Positions 23,671 through 33,490 of a stretch of 64,000 bases of DNA are shown one piece after another. The DNA is from Acanthosepion lycidas. Taxonomy: Eukaryota > Mollusca > Cephalopoda > Sepiida > Sepiidae. The stretch lies in assembly GCA_963932145.1 (NCBI GenBank), contig OZ010586.1:70783191-70847190 (forward strand), given 5' to 3'. Made by a program: the position numbers and the translations under genes. Position 1 is the stretch's first letter, and each line of letters starts with the position of its first letter. Under the pieces are notes generated by a model. The model did not search any database, was not told the DNA's origin, and saw only the letters and a list, made by a program, of their open reading frames with translations.

Positions 23671-23739
23671 CATAAAAGTCCCATTTTCCATTGTTCTGGG
23701 CCAGTTGAGCATAGGATAAACTCGAAATTGCTGATTTTG

Positions 23740-24090
23740 GACACTGCGGTTATATATTTCATCTTTTGTTCAGAGATCATACATTTTCTGATAAACTTGC
23801 AAATATTTTACATCTGGCCACCAAACTTACCAGACTGCACCTACCTTGATTATTATGTGTGGGGCGCAGTTAAGCTAGAGACCAACAAAACTCCTTGTAA
23901 CGCTAAAGATGAACTGAAGGCAAGGATTATAGCAACATTTACCAGCCTAAACAAGGAGACCATGCAGAAGAGTTGCAGGAGATTCTGAAGTCGTCTGGAG
24001 GCCATGGTTGAAGCCAATGGCGATTTTATTGAATAAATTTTTACTTTAGTAGTTCAAGATATTTTTTGTGTAATTTTGGTAAAAAAATGT
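23740..24090 (+). pseudogene. Tc1/mariner-superfamily transposase C-terminus and 3' end
   Basis: From about 23815 the translation gives WPPNLPDCTYLDYYVWGAVK, ETNKTPCNAKDELKARIIA and TFTSLNKETMQKSCRRF. PPN.PDxxxLDYYVWG contains the third catalytic Asp of mariner/maT-type transposases. TGA at 23986-23988 breaks the frame, most simply a CGA-to-TGA change, after which RLEAMVEANGDF continues to the normal end. AT-rich 3' sequence follows up to (TA)n. The first two Asp residues are missing (5' truncated). Confidence 0.75.
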
Positions 24091-24092
24091 AT

Positions 24093-24124
24093 GTATGTAT
24101 GCATGTATATATATATATATATAT
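24093..24124. repeat. (GTAT)n/(TA)n microsatellite
   Basis: TGTATGTATGTATG followed by TA repeats. Confidence 0.9.
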
Positions 24125-24129
24125 CTGTG

Positions 24130-24958
24130 TGTGTTAATTGCTTTAAATTTTTATCTGGTTAATGCATCTTTTTAAAATAAAGCAAATAAATATAACACAA
24201 GAGTTAAAATGTGTATTCTAAGCCAGTATTAGTATGTTGCTTTTTATCATTTCAGAAAGTCATTATTTTGCTTTCATATTTATTGCATTAAACGCCTAAG
24301 AAAAGGTCAAAATATAGTTATTTGTTCCGATTCTTCTATTTAAAAACTTCTCTAATATAAGTATTGTTGTCATCAAAAGCTCCAGTTTATGAAGTTTCAA
24401 TTGGCATATTCAGGCAAACCCTGTCTAGCCAGTATCGATTGTACTTTCTCTTTGGTCAATAAAAAGACCTCCTTCCTCGCGACAAGACACGGCTAGCGCT
24501 GATAATAATTCTTATCAGTGCATTCACTTTCTGCAAAACACATATTATTAGAAACAGGAAATAAAACTTTAAATGATACAAAGTTATTGTATAACTGAAA
24601 TAATAAAGAATTATCTACTAGATTTTGTTTCTGTCGTGACAAATAAAAAATCGAAAAGACAAGTCATGTTATTAATCAAGCAGAAAATGCCTTGTTTCCG
24701 TATTAAATTCGACACGACTATCCTGCACACTTGAATGAATGCCATTAGTATTGAATTTCTCAACTCTGTTTTCATCTTCAAAATTAGAAAAAATGTCCAT
24801 TTAAGAATATTTCATCTCGTTCAGGTTTCGTCATTGTTGCATCTAATAAAATTACATTCAATCTTCTTTACTCATATATTGATATCTTATTTTAGTTATT
24901 TTTCTTTGTCACTTTTTATTTTGTCTATTTTTAACACTAATAGTTTTATTTATTTGTT

Positions 24959-24960
<2 letters not shown>
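24130..24960. other. No recognisable feature
   Basis: No repeat partner or structured element was noticed. Confidence 0.35.

Positions 24961-25005
<45 letters not shown>
24961..25005. repeat. (TA)n microsatellite
   Basis: Pure TA tract of about 45 bases. Confidence 0.95.
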
Positions 25006-25008
<3 letters not shown>

Positions 25009-25646
25009 CTATTCAGTAAAACATCTTTGTGTTGAGCACTGCGTTAGTTTTTCACATGCGGAACTTTTTCTTACATTTTCATATTATGGAGATTTCTTCA
25101 GGATTGAATAGAAATGTGTTTGATTAGAACCCAGGGGAATGGAATCTATTCTATTTGATTCGACGATGTAAGTTTCTCTTTATTGTAATAAAATTTGTTT
25201 CATAATATTGTCGATAGTGTTTCCACTCTGTTCTGATTCCGCTGCTGCTTTTCTCAGTAAGAACACAAATATTTCAAAGATTGTATACAACAACTGGTCA
25301 CAGTCTACTATGGTTCAGTGAACAAGGTCGCTATTTTTCAACTCTTCCTTCTGATATTATCTCGTTAATTCTAATATTCATTATAATAAACTTAATAATC
25401 CTTTGCTCCAAGATAATCTTTCCCAACATAATTCTGTTTAGTTCCAATATCTATATTTTATCAGGATAAATATTAATATTTTTAGTATTAGTTATCAAGA
25501 AAATTATCGGAAAATAGTGTATTTAGAAATTCTCCTTGATATCTGTAAGGAGTTGCTGAAAAGCTTTCGGTCCGAAAACTTAAGTTTCAGATTTGGAGAA
25601 ATAGGTTGGCCGAGAACTAACTCTCACTCTCTCTCTACATACCCAG

Positions 25647-25660
25647 TATCTATCTATCTA

Positions 25661-25704
<44 letters not shown>
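25647..25704. repeat. (TATC)n/(TA)n microsatellite
   Basis: Directly borders the hammerhead-bearing segment to its right. Confidence 0.95.
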
Positions 25705-25705
<1 letters not shown>

Positions 25706-25824
25706 CCATCATCCACAGACAGTTTCGCTGTATCACAGCTCATCAGTGTGACTAGACACCCGATCGCTTCAGGCTAGGGCCGAAACCCGACCGATTTGGT
25801 ATCAGTCGGTGATTCTAACCCCTA

Positions 25825-25826
<2 letters not shown>
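25705..25826 (-). mobile_element. Short hammerhead-bearing repeat unit between two (TA)n tracts
   Basis: A 122-bp, GC-richer segment bounded exactly on both sides by (TA)n. Its minus strand carries the hammerhead motif at 25713-25751 near the 3' side. Size, microsatellite borders and ribozyme suggest a fragment of a Penelope-like element or a retrozyme-like unit. No protein is coded. Confidence 0.45.
25713..25751 (-). ncRNA. Hammerhead ribozyme motif with intact core
   Basis: Minus strand, in order: TCACA (stem I), CTGATGA, stem II GCTGT-GAT-ACAGC (5 bp), GAAA, C-T-G (minimal stem III with a one-base loop), cleavage triplet GTC, and TGTGG closing stem I (four Watson-Crick pairs plus U.G). 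All invariant core positions are present. The very short stem III is typical of hammerheads in Penelope-like elements and animal retrozymes, which are thought to work best as dimers. Cleavage itself is inferred. Confidence 0.75.

Positions 25827-25889
<63 letters not shown>
25827..25889. repeat. (TA)n microsatellite
   Basis: Separates two hammerhead motifs that face opposite strands. Confidence 0.95.
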
Positions 25890-25893
<4 letters not shown>

Positions 25894-25905
25894 TGCTCAA
25901 TATCA

Positions 25906-25945
25906 GGCCTGAAGATTGTGTTCAAACATGAAACAGACTGTCGCC
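25906..25945 (+). ncRNA. Hammerhead ribozyme motif with CUGAAGA core
   Basis: GGC (stem I), CTGAAGA (position 7 of the core tolerates any base), a 14-nt stem-II segment pairing as U-A, G-C, U-A, then GAAA, CAG-A-CTG stem III, GTC triplet, GCC closing stem I. About 90 bases around it are homologous to the minus-strand copy at 1947-1986. The stem-II U-A pair is C-G there, which supports the fold. It starts about 17 bases after (TA)n. Confidence 0.6.
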
Positions 25946-25983
25946 ACTCCGTGTTGATCCCAGCGTCTACTTTTCTATCCTCC

Positions 25984-26029
<46 letters not shown>
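25984..26029. repeat. Palindromic compound microsatellite (CT)n(TA)n(GA)n
   Basis: CT repeats, a TA core and GA repeats form a self-complementary palindrome of about 44 bases. Confidence 0.9.
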
Positions 26030-26599
26030 CGAGAGGTGTGGGCGAAGTCTGTTCGGAATTGATTCATTCATTTGATATTAATAGAAATGTAGCCTACGCC
26101 TCAAGCAATAGTCTTAGTCCATTTAAAGTAATCCTCTTGCGATCTGAAACAGTTATCTCGCCAACTCATCTAGTTTGCAAGACATTTAACAATGTCCTAA
26201 AACATCCACTTGCTTTGTTTCTTCTTACTCTCGTTCAAGGTCTGAAATCTCCCTTTCAATAGCGATTTTAACTTTCGAAACAGTCAGAAATTGAGCTAAC
26301 TCTAGAATGTAACTGAGCTGACAAAAATTTGACATGAAATTTTGCTCAAAGTAATAACATAAATAAACCTGTATAAGACATTAAGAATGCGCAGTCAAGA
26401 CATTCAAAATAGGTACTTTCCGGACAGTCCATGCGATCTCCACATTTTCAAACTTTCACACTTTCACACATTTACCACTAATAACGACAGAACCACCACC
26501 ATCATCGTTATTTATTGTAAGCGGGAGACGAAGGAGTAATCTCTGGCGGCACACCGTAAGAAAAGCAAAAACACCGGAATGAAGACATGTTTCTCTTTT

Positions 26600-26965
26600 G
26601 TAAAAGAAAATCACATGCCTTTACTGAGAATACCATAGACTGAACATGTTTGCACTTACGTAATTTTAGAGAAATTTCAAGCAAAGAGGACACTTAACAT
26701 CAGTAAGAGACAGCTGAAATTTATAGGGCAATGAGGAAAGAAGGTTTGAAAGATTTAATACTCACAAGACATATCGAGGACAAGAGAGACAGAGGAAAAC
26801 AGCGCATAACTTAAATAACGAGCTCATGTAAGTGGATGACAGAACAGTGTTTAAGATAGAAAGCAAAAAGACAACATTTACTAAGAGCTACAAAGTAGAG
26901 GAAATTGTGGAGAGTCACGATCGCCCACGTCATGAAGGGGTATGGCATATAGAAGGAGAATCCTG
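26600..26965 (+). pseudogene. LINE family B (RTE-like) 3' end, copy 4
   Basis: Contains the segments for LRIPxTEHVCTYVIL-like, CATCAGTAAGAGACAGCTGA, then GATTTAATACTCACAAGACA and GAGCTCATGTAAGTGGATGA, ending at the shared GGCATATAGAAGGAGAA tail. Heavily mutated. Confidence 0.6.
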
Positions 26966-26969
26966 AAGG

Positions 26970-28900
26970 CTTGAGGAACATGAAACTATTCAGTCAGGCT
27001 TTTACCATGCACACATCTGGAAGAAATAAATAGCTGAATATAGGCACAATAAAACCCTTTTTCCAGACATATCGATTTCTTTTTAACACTATTATTGATA
27101 AAGAAGAAAATAAAACAAATGTGTCAGTTATAAGTTGAAAAATATTTTTCTTCAAATGATTTAGCGTTTTTTATTTCATTTGTTTTCTCGGTATTTTAGA
27201 CAAACATTAATGAAGTGAATCACTGATATTCGTGTCACATCGAAAAATAACAATTTCTTAATATATTTTGTATGTTTTCTGTTGAAATTGTATTGTCTTT
27301 TCGTTGTCTTTCTAATCGGAAATGTCTTCGGTGTTTTCTTTTAGCCTACACGTTTTGAATAATAAAATATTTTAATAAAGACAAGCACTTGTTATATATT
27401 CAGTCTAATCACTTTCATACTGCCATATTACGAAAAATATAATTCTTGAAGATTTTTTGCGATGAAGTTGATTTTGTTATAAACGCTAAAGTATCGAATG
27501 TTCAGTTAATATAATTCATTAAAAATATTGAAATCAATGAACAATAGAAAAATCAATCTATTTAATCTATTTAAGCAAGATAGAAGATCCACATGGAGCT
27601 GAATTTTACAAGAATGCAATTTTAATCGTCCATTTAGGCTAGTTGAAAATTAAACTAGTTGGGAATTAAAGTAATAAAAATTAGTTGAAGAAATTTCAAT
27701 TTAAAAACAATAGAAATTGTTTTATTGGTTTACTGCCCTTGTCTAGAGGTTCAGTAAAGGTTTCCTTCTTCACGTCTCAAACGCGTTGCAGGCAGCAGGA
27801 TTGAAATACCAAAAATAATTTCACGACCCAACATATAAGTAGAATAAGGCTGTAAATATGAACAACTTTGTACTAGTCATTAATTTTCATAACGACTAAT
27901 GTTTTTGTTATTCAAGCAGTTATCAAACAGTGAAATTTACGCAAAATTTCCATGGATAGTGTATCGGTAAGTGGTTCAACGGGTTAACTATGCAAATTAA
28001 TTAATTTTTTTCCGAAGCAATGATTTATACAGCATACCTAAACATACAAAAACGGTCGACTGCCCCAAACTGGTATTAATAGTTTCTCGCTACAGGATAA
28101 ATATATTTTAACTTAATTTCCTTAAACTTATTCCAATGAAATGTTTTTGGGTGGTTACAAAAATGTCTTGCACTATCATGTCATAAATATAATTGATTAG
28201 CCGTAAAAACTTTGGACAAATTGATATTTCCTTGAAATTTATAGGTTTACTCGTAAATATTCAGGAACGATGATAAATATCAAATGAAATGCTTGGCTAT
28301 GGCATTGGTACTTGTTTCTTTCACGAAAATCATTTAGCAACACTTAACTACGCAGGAATTGAATGTTTGTGTGAATTGATATCTTAGATATTTTTTACTT
28401 TAATTACCTTTTACTTGAAGATACTTAAAGTAATAATATCTAAGTTATTTGTTACCATAAATAAAATATTTATAAAATGAGTAGTCAAAATTTACTTTCA
28501 AAACTTTATCTATGACTTCACTCTACTTACACTTGCACAAATATGTACTAATATTTTATTAGTGTAAAAAAGTTTATAATTTTTCAACATGAATTTTAAA
28601 GGGAAATGTTGGATGTACGTAAAAGTGCCATAGCCCTTTTTTTTTAGTTAGAACCACTTCTCTAAAATAAAAATGTATTCATGATGAATGCCAACCAGCG
28701 GACGACGTCAATACGCCCAATAGGGTTGAATTCAAGGGTTTTCTTCTCTTAGACTACCTTGCTATCTGCTAAAAACCCAAATCTTCCAAGTTATTTAACG
28801 CCATAGATAGAGGGAACACTATTGCGCATGCTGCTGTGCTCAGCTATAAATTTAAGTCTGTGACCCAATAATAGAGACAGTCACAACAAATATGTATTTG
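26970..28900. other. AT-rich region without recognised features
   Basis: Nearly 2 kb with no repeat partner or gene seen. It is the longest quiet stretch on this side of the ribozyme cluster. Confidence 0.35.
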
Positions 28901-28904
28901 TTTC

Positions 28905-29335
28905 AACAAAATCTCAATCCTTGTCACTCCACTTACGATTGGAACTAGCAATTTCAACAATGAAATTATGAAACCGATCTGCCAGGTATAAATTAATGAA
29001 ATCGTGTACCATAGAAGAAAGTTCATCAGAACAATTACCATGAAAATATTTATAGAAAAGGAACAGGGAATCTACGTGAAAACGGTGGGAAACCGACTGA
29101 AGCCAGGTCAGGACCAATAACATTGCAGATTCCACTTTTTTGTCAAGAATCTCTCGATATATGTCAGAAGCCCAAGACCAGATGTTTCAACAATATTCGA
29201 TGTACAGACGAGTGGTAGACTTATAAATGTAGAAAATAGATTACGACGAAAAATATCGTCTACAACGATATAGTGAATCGACTTTCCTTGCAGCAGACTT
29301 AATAGTTTAGGATTATATTATATAATCCTTCTAAT
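28905..29335 (-). pseudogene. LINE family A, thumb region, copy 5 (antisense)
   Basis: The minus-strand translation gives MLLVLTWLQSVSHRF, HVDSLFLFYKYFHGNCSDEL and SSMVHDF, aligning with SLCLFYKNFHGNCSEEL of copy 4. The upstream part continues through the segment for IYKSTTRLYIEYC-like residues. The 3' UTR is missing. Confidence 0.7.
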
Positions 29336-29774
29336 TCATCTCAGTGGAAAGCACGAGATCAAGAATGTGCAATGGTTTATTCTCCGGGAGCTATGGTGGC
29401 ATAAGGCCAAAAAAGTTCTTTAATTGATTAATAGAGAGCAGTTTTATTTATGATGTGTTAAACTTAACAAGGCATTTCTTACTTCAGTTACCAACAAACT
29501 TATGCTATCAATTTGATTTTATCGAATCTATCAAACTTACTACTAAGACAGGAGTAAATAGTTATAATCAGCATAGATATCGAACCGGGAAATGAAGGCC
29601 GTGAAGGTCGTTGATAAAAATAAGCAAAACAGCAGGTTCAAGAATTTAGACTCATTTTGGTCACCAGCATTAATGTAAAAATATAAATATCAAACATGTT
29701 ACCGTTTTGTCTTTCAGATTAAATTCAGGTATTAACCACGTGTCAGGCAACGGCCTTACTAACCTAACCTACTG

Positions 29775-29814
<40 letters not shown>
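29775..29814. repeat. (TA)n microsatellite
   Basis: Pure TA, immediately followed by a hairpin-forming segment. Confidence 0.95.
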
Positions 29815-29815
<1 letters not shown>

Positions 29816-29818
<3 letters not shown>

Positions 29819-29917
29819 GACATTTTTATGTTTAACGTTCTTTTTATAGAATAAATTCTATAACATAAAAATGTCTTTAATAAATAAATTGTCGGACTTT
29901 GTCCTTTTCGTAAAATA
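29816..29917. repeat. Hairpin segment of the 30-kb foldback family
   Basis: AAAGACATTTTTATGTT on the left is matched by AACATAAAAATGTCTTT on the right around TATAGAATAAATTCTATA. It is followed by TTGTCGGACTTTGTCC, which also ends the arms at 30705-30722 and 31046-31063. It lies between two (TA)n tracts. Confidence 0.65.
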
Positions 29918-29929
29918 TATATATATATA

Positions 29930-29992
<63 letters not shown>
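29918..29992. repeat. (TA)n microsatellite
   Basis: TA tract bordering a hammerhead-like sequence. Confidence 0.95.
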
Positions 29993-29995
<3 letters not shown>

Positions 29996-30026
29996 CGATG
30001 ATATCCTATCGGATGAAATGCGTGAC
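29993..30026 (+). ncRNA. Degenerate hammerhead-like motif
   Basis: CCGATGA (core with U4 changed), stem II ATCC-TATC-GGAT, GAAA, T-GC-G minimal stem III, GTG at the cleavage triplet. Its downstream GTTTCCAGTTTGTC matches TTTTCCAATTTGTC after the minus-strand motif at 50645, so it is the same family. Two core changes make activity unlikely. Confidence 0.45.
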
Positions 30027-30124
30027 AAATATTGTTTCCAGTTTGTCTTACATATTTTTTTCAGAACTGTTCTTGGTATATAAAAAATTATATATCTTTA
30101 TCCATATTCAACAATAGGTAATAT

Positions 30125-30126
<2 letters not shown>

Positions 30127-30172
<46 letters not shown>
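30127..30172. repeat. (TA)n microsatellite
   Basis: Closes the segment that began at 29993. Confidence 0.95.
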
Positions 30173-30176
<4 letters not shown>

Positions 30177-30177
<1 letters not shown>

Positions 30178-30250
30178 GTTGATGTGAGTTTGTTAGCCCT
30201 TTGCGATCGTCAAACAAACAGACACCCAGGGCTACAAACTCACATCAACG
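30177..30250. repeat. Stem-loop with 23-24 bp arms
   Basis: CGTTGATGTGAGTTTGTTAG plus CCCT pairs with AGGGCTACAAACTCACATCA plus ACG, with one unpaired base and a 27-nt loop. No similar copy was seen in the window. Confidence 0.85.
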
Positions 30251-30540
30251 CAACTAAATATATTAGCCCTATCACTGATACTGAACGCTCTGCTATAAGT
30301 ACCGGGTATATATATATAAATAATATATATATATTCAGCAAAAGGTAATCTACCTCCCCCCTCTATATATATGTGTGTGTGAATAGGTCCATATGTATCT
30401 ATATATATTTTAAGACATTTTATGTTTATACATTCTTTTTATAGATACAAATATTTAAGTAAATGCTCTGTTTATAATAAACAGTATTAAACAACATTTA
30501 CTGGCCTGAATGTCCGAGAAATTTTCATAGAAAATATTCG

Positions 30541-30626
30541 TCCTCCGAGAGGATTCGAACCTGTATCCTCTATACACAACCGTCATATAGCCTGACGTGC
30601 CTTTTAACCGATTCGGCCACAGAGGA
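30541..30626 (-). repeat. tRNA-like sequence, long-variable-arm type
   Basis: Minus strand: acceptor TCCTCTG pairs with CGGAGGA (one wobble). A box TGGCCGAATCGG; B box GGTTCGAATCC. The anticodon stem CGTCA/TGACG encloses GGCTATA, which would place CTA at the anticodon position. U33 is missing and the T stem has a mismatch, so a working tRNA is doubtful; a tRNA-derived repeat is more likely. Confidence 0.55.
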
Positions 30627-30848
30627 TCGTTCGATTATTATAAACAGCATTTAATTAAATATTTGTATCTATAAAAAGAATATATAAACATAAATTATCT
30701 TAAAATAATTGTCGGACTTTGTCCATTTCATAATGTTTGACGTCATTTGTTTACATTTGATACGCCATGAGCAGATATGAATGTACGTAAGAGATTCATG
30801 GATGATTGAAGTTTAAAAGCAGTAAATTCGACCTTGCTAACCGAACGA

Positions 30849-30927
30849 TCCTCTGTGGCCGAATCGGTTAAAAGCCATGTCAGGCTATATGACGGTTCCG
30901 TATAGGAAACAAGTTCGAATTCTATGA
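30849..30927 (+). repeat. tRNA-like sequence, partner of 30541-30626
   Basis: Same A box and the same GGCTATA loop with a TGTCA/TGACG stem, but the 3' acceptor strand has decayed and the B box reads AGTTCGAATTC. Confidence 0.5.
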
Positions 30928-31071
30928 AAGTTTCTCGGACATTCAGGCCGGTAAATGTTGTTTAATACTATTTATTATAAACAGAGCATTTACTTAAGTA
31001 TTTGTATCTATAAAAAGAATGTATAAACATAAAATGTCTTAAAATAATTGTCGGACTTTGTTCATTTCATA

Positions 31072-31072
31072 A

Positions 31073-31118
<46 letters not shown>
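31072..31118. repeat. (TA)n microsatellite
   Basis: TA tract at the right edge of the inverted duplication. Confidence 0.95.
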
Positions 31119-31120
<2 letters not shown>

Positions 31121-31184
31121 AATAGGTCCATATCCTAATGATATAAATTAATTAGTTTACGCAACAAATACTTTTCAATGTATA

Positions 31185-31460
31185 CTTAACCTCAAAAAGA
31201 GACTGTTTAAATTTCTAGAGCACGTAATGAATAAAGACGGCTTGGATAATTTGACATTCAGCAGGCACAGTGAAGGAAAGGGTGACAGAGGGAAAGAGTG
31301 CATAACCTACCTAACGAGCTTGTGTAAACGGATGGCAGAGCAAGGTTTAGGAGAGATAACAAAAAGATAGATTTTACTAAGAGCTACGAAGAATAGAAAA
31401 TTGTGGAGAGCCATGATCGTCCACGTCCTGAATGGACAGGGCAGATTGAAAAAGAAGAAT
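31185..31460 (+). pseudogene. LINE family B (RTE-like) 3' end, copy 5
   Basis: Carries AATTTGACATTCAGCAGGCA, CCTAACGAGCTTGTGTAAAC and AAGAGCTACGAAGAATAGAA, the nucleotide signature of the terminal block, and ends in an AAAAAGAAGAA tail. Confidence 0.65.
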
Positions 31461-31838
31461 TTCTTTTTTGTCACTGAACGTAACCCAACGTTTCCTCATG
31501 AATCGAACAGTAGTGAACATTTCACCTAATAGTTGTGTCGAGCTGCAGACTTATTGATCCATCTTCGTATATTTCATTGGCGTTAATCTAATTGCGACAA
31601 GATTAAGAAATCGAGAAATATTGCTTGTAAAATGTGAGAAAATGTATTTGGTGATTGTATGATTCATTCCAATACTTCTAATCCTATAATGGCTGACAAA
31701 CTGAAAAAGCTTTTTTATTAGTTTTTTTTTTAATACATTTAAATAAAATCGAAAAACATTAATAAATGTAGTGAATTAGTTCATCATTAAGTAACTATAT
31801 ATTTTGTATGATAGGTTCTTTATTTCATTGAGTTGTTA

Positions 31839-31928
31839 TTAGGTTGGTGCAAAAATAATGATGTTATAATGTCGTTTTTTGACGTCAAAAAACGACATTA
31901 TTACGTCATTATTTTTGCACCAACCTAA
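31839..31928. mobile_element. Mariner-type palindromic MITE, copy 1 (90 bp)
   Basis: Starts TTAGGTTGGTGCAAAAATAA and ends with the reverse complement. The two 45-base arms differ at two positions. TA flanks both sides. The first 16 bases equal the ends of the primate MADE1/Hsmar1 (cecropia-type mariner) elements. Confidence 0.9.
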
Positions 31929-31984
31929 TATATTTCTTTTGATTGATGTTTTGCTTAACCATAACTTATTTTATCATTCAGTCA

Positions 31985-32290
31985 TTTATGTGCCATGCGT
32001 GATAAACGCTTAGGCGATCATGTATCTTTCGATACGACTGACTGACGAGGCAGATTCTTTTTTCCCGCAGTAGGTGCCATTTCTTTCTGCGGTAGACCAA
32101 TTCAAGTCTATAGAATCCGGTTTGTCCTGCAATTTATCCATAGCTGGAGTGGGGGAAGAAGAGGAGTCATACCTTTCCCAAGGGTATTAGCATGTAAGTG
32201 AATGTAATGGATTCGACTGGAATTCGAACTTGGCCCTCCGATTCCTCTGTCTGAGCCGTTATCTATTACTCTACCGTGCCTATTTTAGGG
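31985..32290 (-). repeat. tRNA-derived SINE (family A) with extended 3' domain, copy 6
   Basis: Most complete copy. Minus strand: A-box-like region GGTAGAGTAATAGATAACGG, B box AAGTTCGAATTCC, tail with CCCTTGGGAAAGGTATGACT and CCAGCTATGGATAAATTG, then the extended domain shared with 14600-14730 and ending near GCATGGCACA. Confidence 0.7.
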
Positions 32291-32442
32291 TATTAATTTT
32301 TGTAAGTATTGCGCATCAGAATCATGCGCGTAGAGTAACTTAATTATCTGGCAAGTATTATAACAGACGACAGAAAATACGACACCATAATTCGAAGCTG
32401 CATTCAAATAACAAAGGATGCTCCCAAAAGCCAATCAAAGTA

Positions 32443-32543
32443 TTAGGTTGGTGCAAAAATAATGACGTAATAATGTCGTTTTCTGACGTTAAAAATACGT
32501 CAAAAAACGACATTATTACGTCATTATTTTTGCACCAACCTAA
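32443..32543. mobile_element. Mariner-type palindromic MITE, copy 2 (101 bp)
   Basis: Same ends as copy 1, TA on both sides, and a longer central loop including TTAAAAATACGTC. It sits just left of a LINE B fragment. Confidence 0.9.
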
Positions 32544-32545
32544 TA

Positions 32546-32895
32546 TGAAAAAGAAAATTTTCTTTAGAAACAAAAAAAAAATGATGAGCTGTTATATAGT
32601 ATCAACCCTCCTATATGACAGTGAAAGCTGAACAATTTCATCACAAAGGATGAGGAGACTTGAGGCAATTGAGATTTGGTTCTACAAAAGAATGCTGAAG
32701 ACACATAGACTGAACATGAGAGAAACGAGCAAGTTTTAATGAAAACAAAAGCAAAAAAGACACTTGTGCTTAGAATCAGAAAACGACAGTTGAAAATTCT
32801 GGGACACATAATAATGAAAGAGGGTTTGATGAATTTTACACTCCCGGGACATAGTGAAGGCAAGCGGGACATTGGAAGGCAGTGAGTAGCGTTAG
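32546..32895 (+). pseudogene. LINE family B (RTE-like) 3' end, copy 6
   Basis: Starts at a segment for MSCYIVSTLLYDSES-like residues, followed by RRLEAIEIWFYKRMLKT, LRIRKRQLKILGHI and a MNFTLPGHSEGKR-like run. The last part of the protein is missing. Frame breaks throughout. Confidence 0.7.
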
Positions 32896-32899
32896 CACG

Positions 32900-33405
32900 T
32901 ATGTTACGGAAAACCTTGTCCAGTTTGAATCTTCTCATTTGTACCCTATTGTTTTAAAATAACGACCTGCATTCATATTTATGTTTGTCTTTATAATATT
33001 TTGTTAAAGTTGTTAAGCTCAAATATTTAACGAGGCAATAGGGAATTTCCATGGCTATTTTGTAGTCGTGGGACTCGCAAGAAGCTTAATCATTGACTTA
33101 AGAATTAAGATTCATTAGAGAATTAAAATAGCAAAACTGTGACCTTTTCACAGGCATTTCCAATTATTATTATTAGTAGCAGTAGTAGTCGTAGTAATAG
33201 TAGTAGTAGTGGTTGTTGCTATTTCAGACCGGTTGTACCTGGTGACTCTCACTGACAATCACGTGACATCGTTTACTCATTATGTTGCTATTATGTTTCT
33301 ATTTCCTTTACCATTTTGATTCTTTTTCGCAAATCCCTTCGAAACTGTTCTAGACTCACCAGTAATGATGAATTACTTGTGTAAACTTCATTTTCCCCAA
33401 ATTTA
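32900..33405. other. No recognisable gene; degenerate (TAG)n at 33162-33215
   Basis: Trinucleotide repeat ATT/TAG of about 50 bases in otherwise unassigned sequence. Confidence 0.5.
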
Positions 33406-33410
33406 TTGTT

Positions 33411-33482
33411 GGGGATGTAACTCAATGGCAGAGCATTCGACTGCAGATTGAAATGTTCTCGGTTCAATCCCGAGTGTCTCCT
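33411..33482 (+). tRNA. tRNA-Cys(GCA)-like gene or pseudogene
   Basis: 72 nt folding as a cloverleaf: acceptor GGGGATG/TGTCTCC (with wobbles), anticodon stem TTCGA/TTGAA with loop CTGCAGA (anticodon GCA), T stem CTCGG/CCGAG with loop TTCAATC. A box is TAACTCAATGG (A where tRNAs normally have G10) and the B box GGTTCAATCCC is good. No T-run terminator follows closely. A SINE head begins about 10 bases later. Could be a real tRNA-Cys gene, but a tRNA pseudogene is equally possible. Confidence 0.6.
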
Positions 33483-33490
33483 ACATATTA

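Larger units (their letters stand above)
30408..31044. repeat. Inverted duplication carrying a tRNA-like sequence in each arm
   Basis: Left arm 30408-30640 and right arm about 30838-31044 are reverse complements, from TTTTAAGACATTTTATGTTT outward to the tRNA-like part inward. The spacer (30641-30837) holds another partial copy of the arm end in direct orientation. (TA)n flanks the right side and a mixed TA/TG tract the left. Confidence 0.75.

Noticed and set aside
30541..30626. Functional amber suppressor tRNA
   Set aside because: U33 is missing, the T stem has a mismatch and the partner copy is decayed; a tRNA-derived repeat is more likely.
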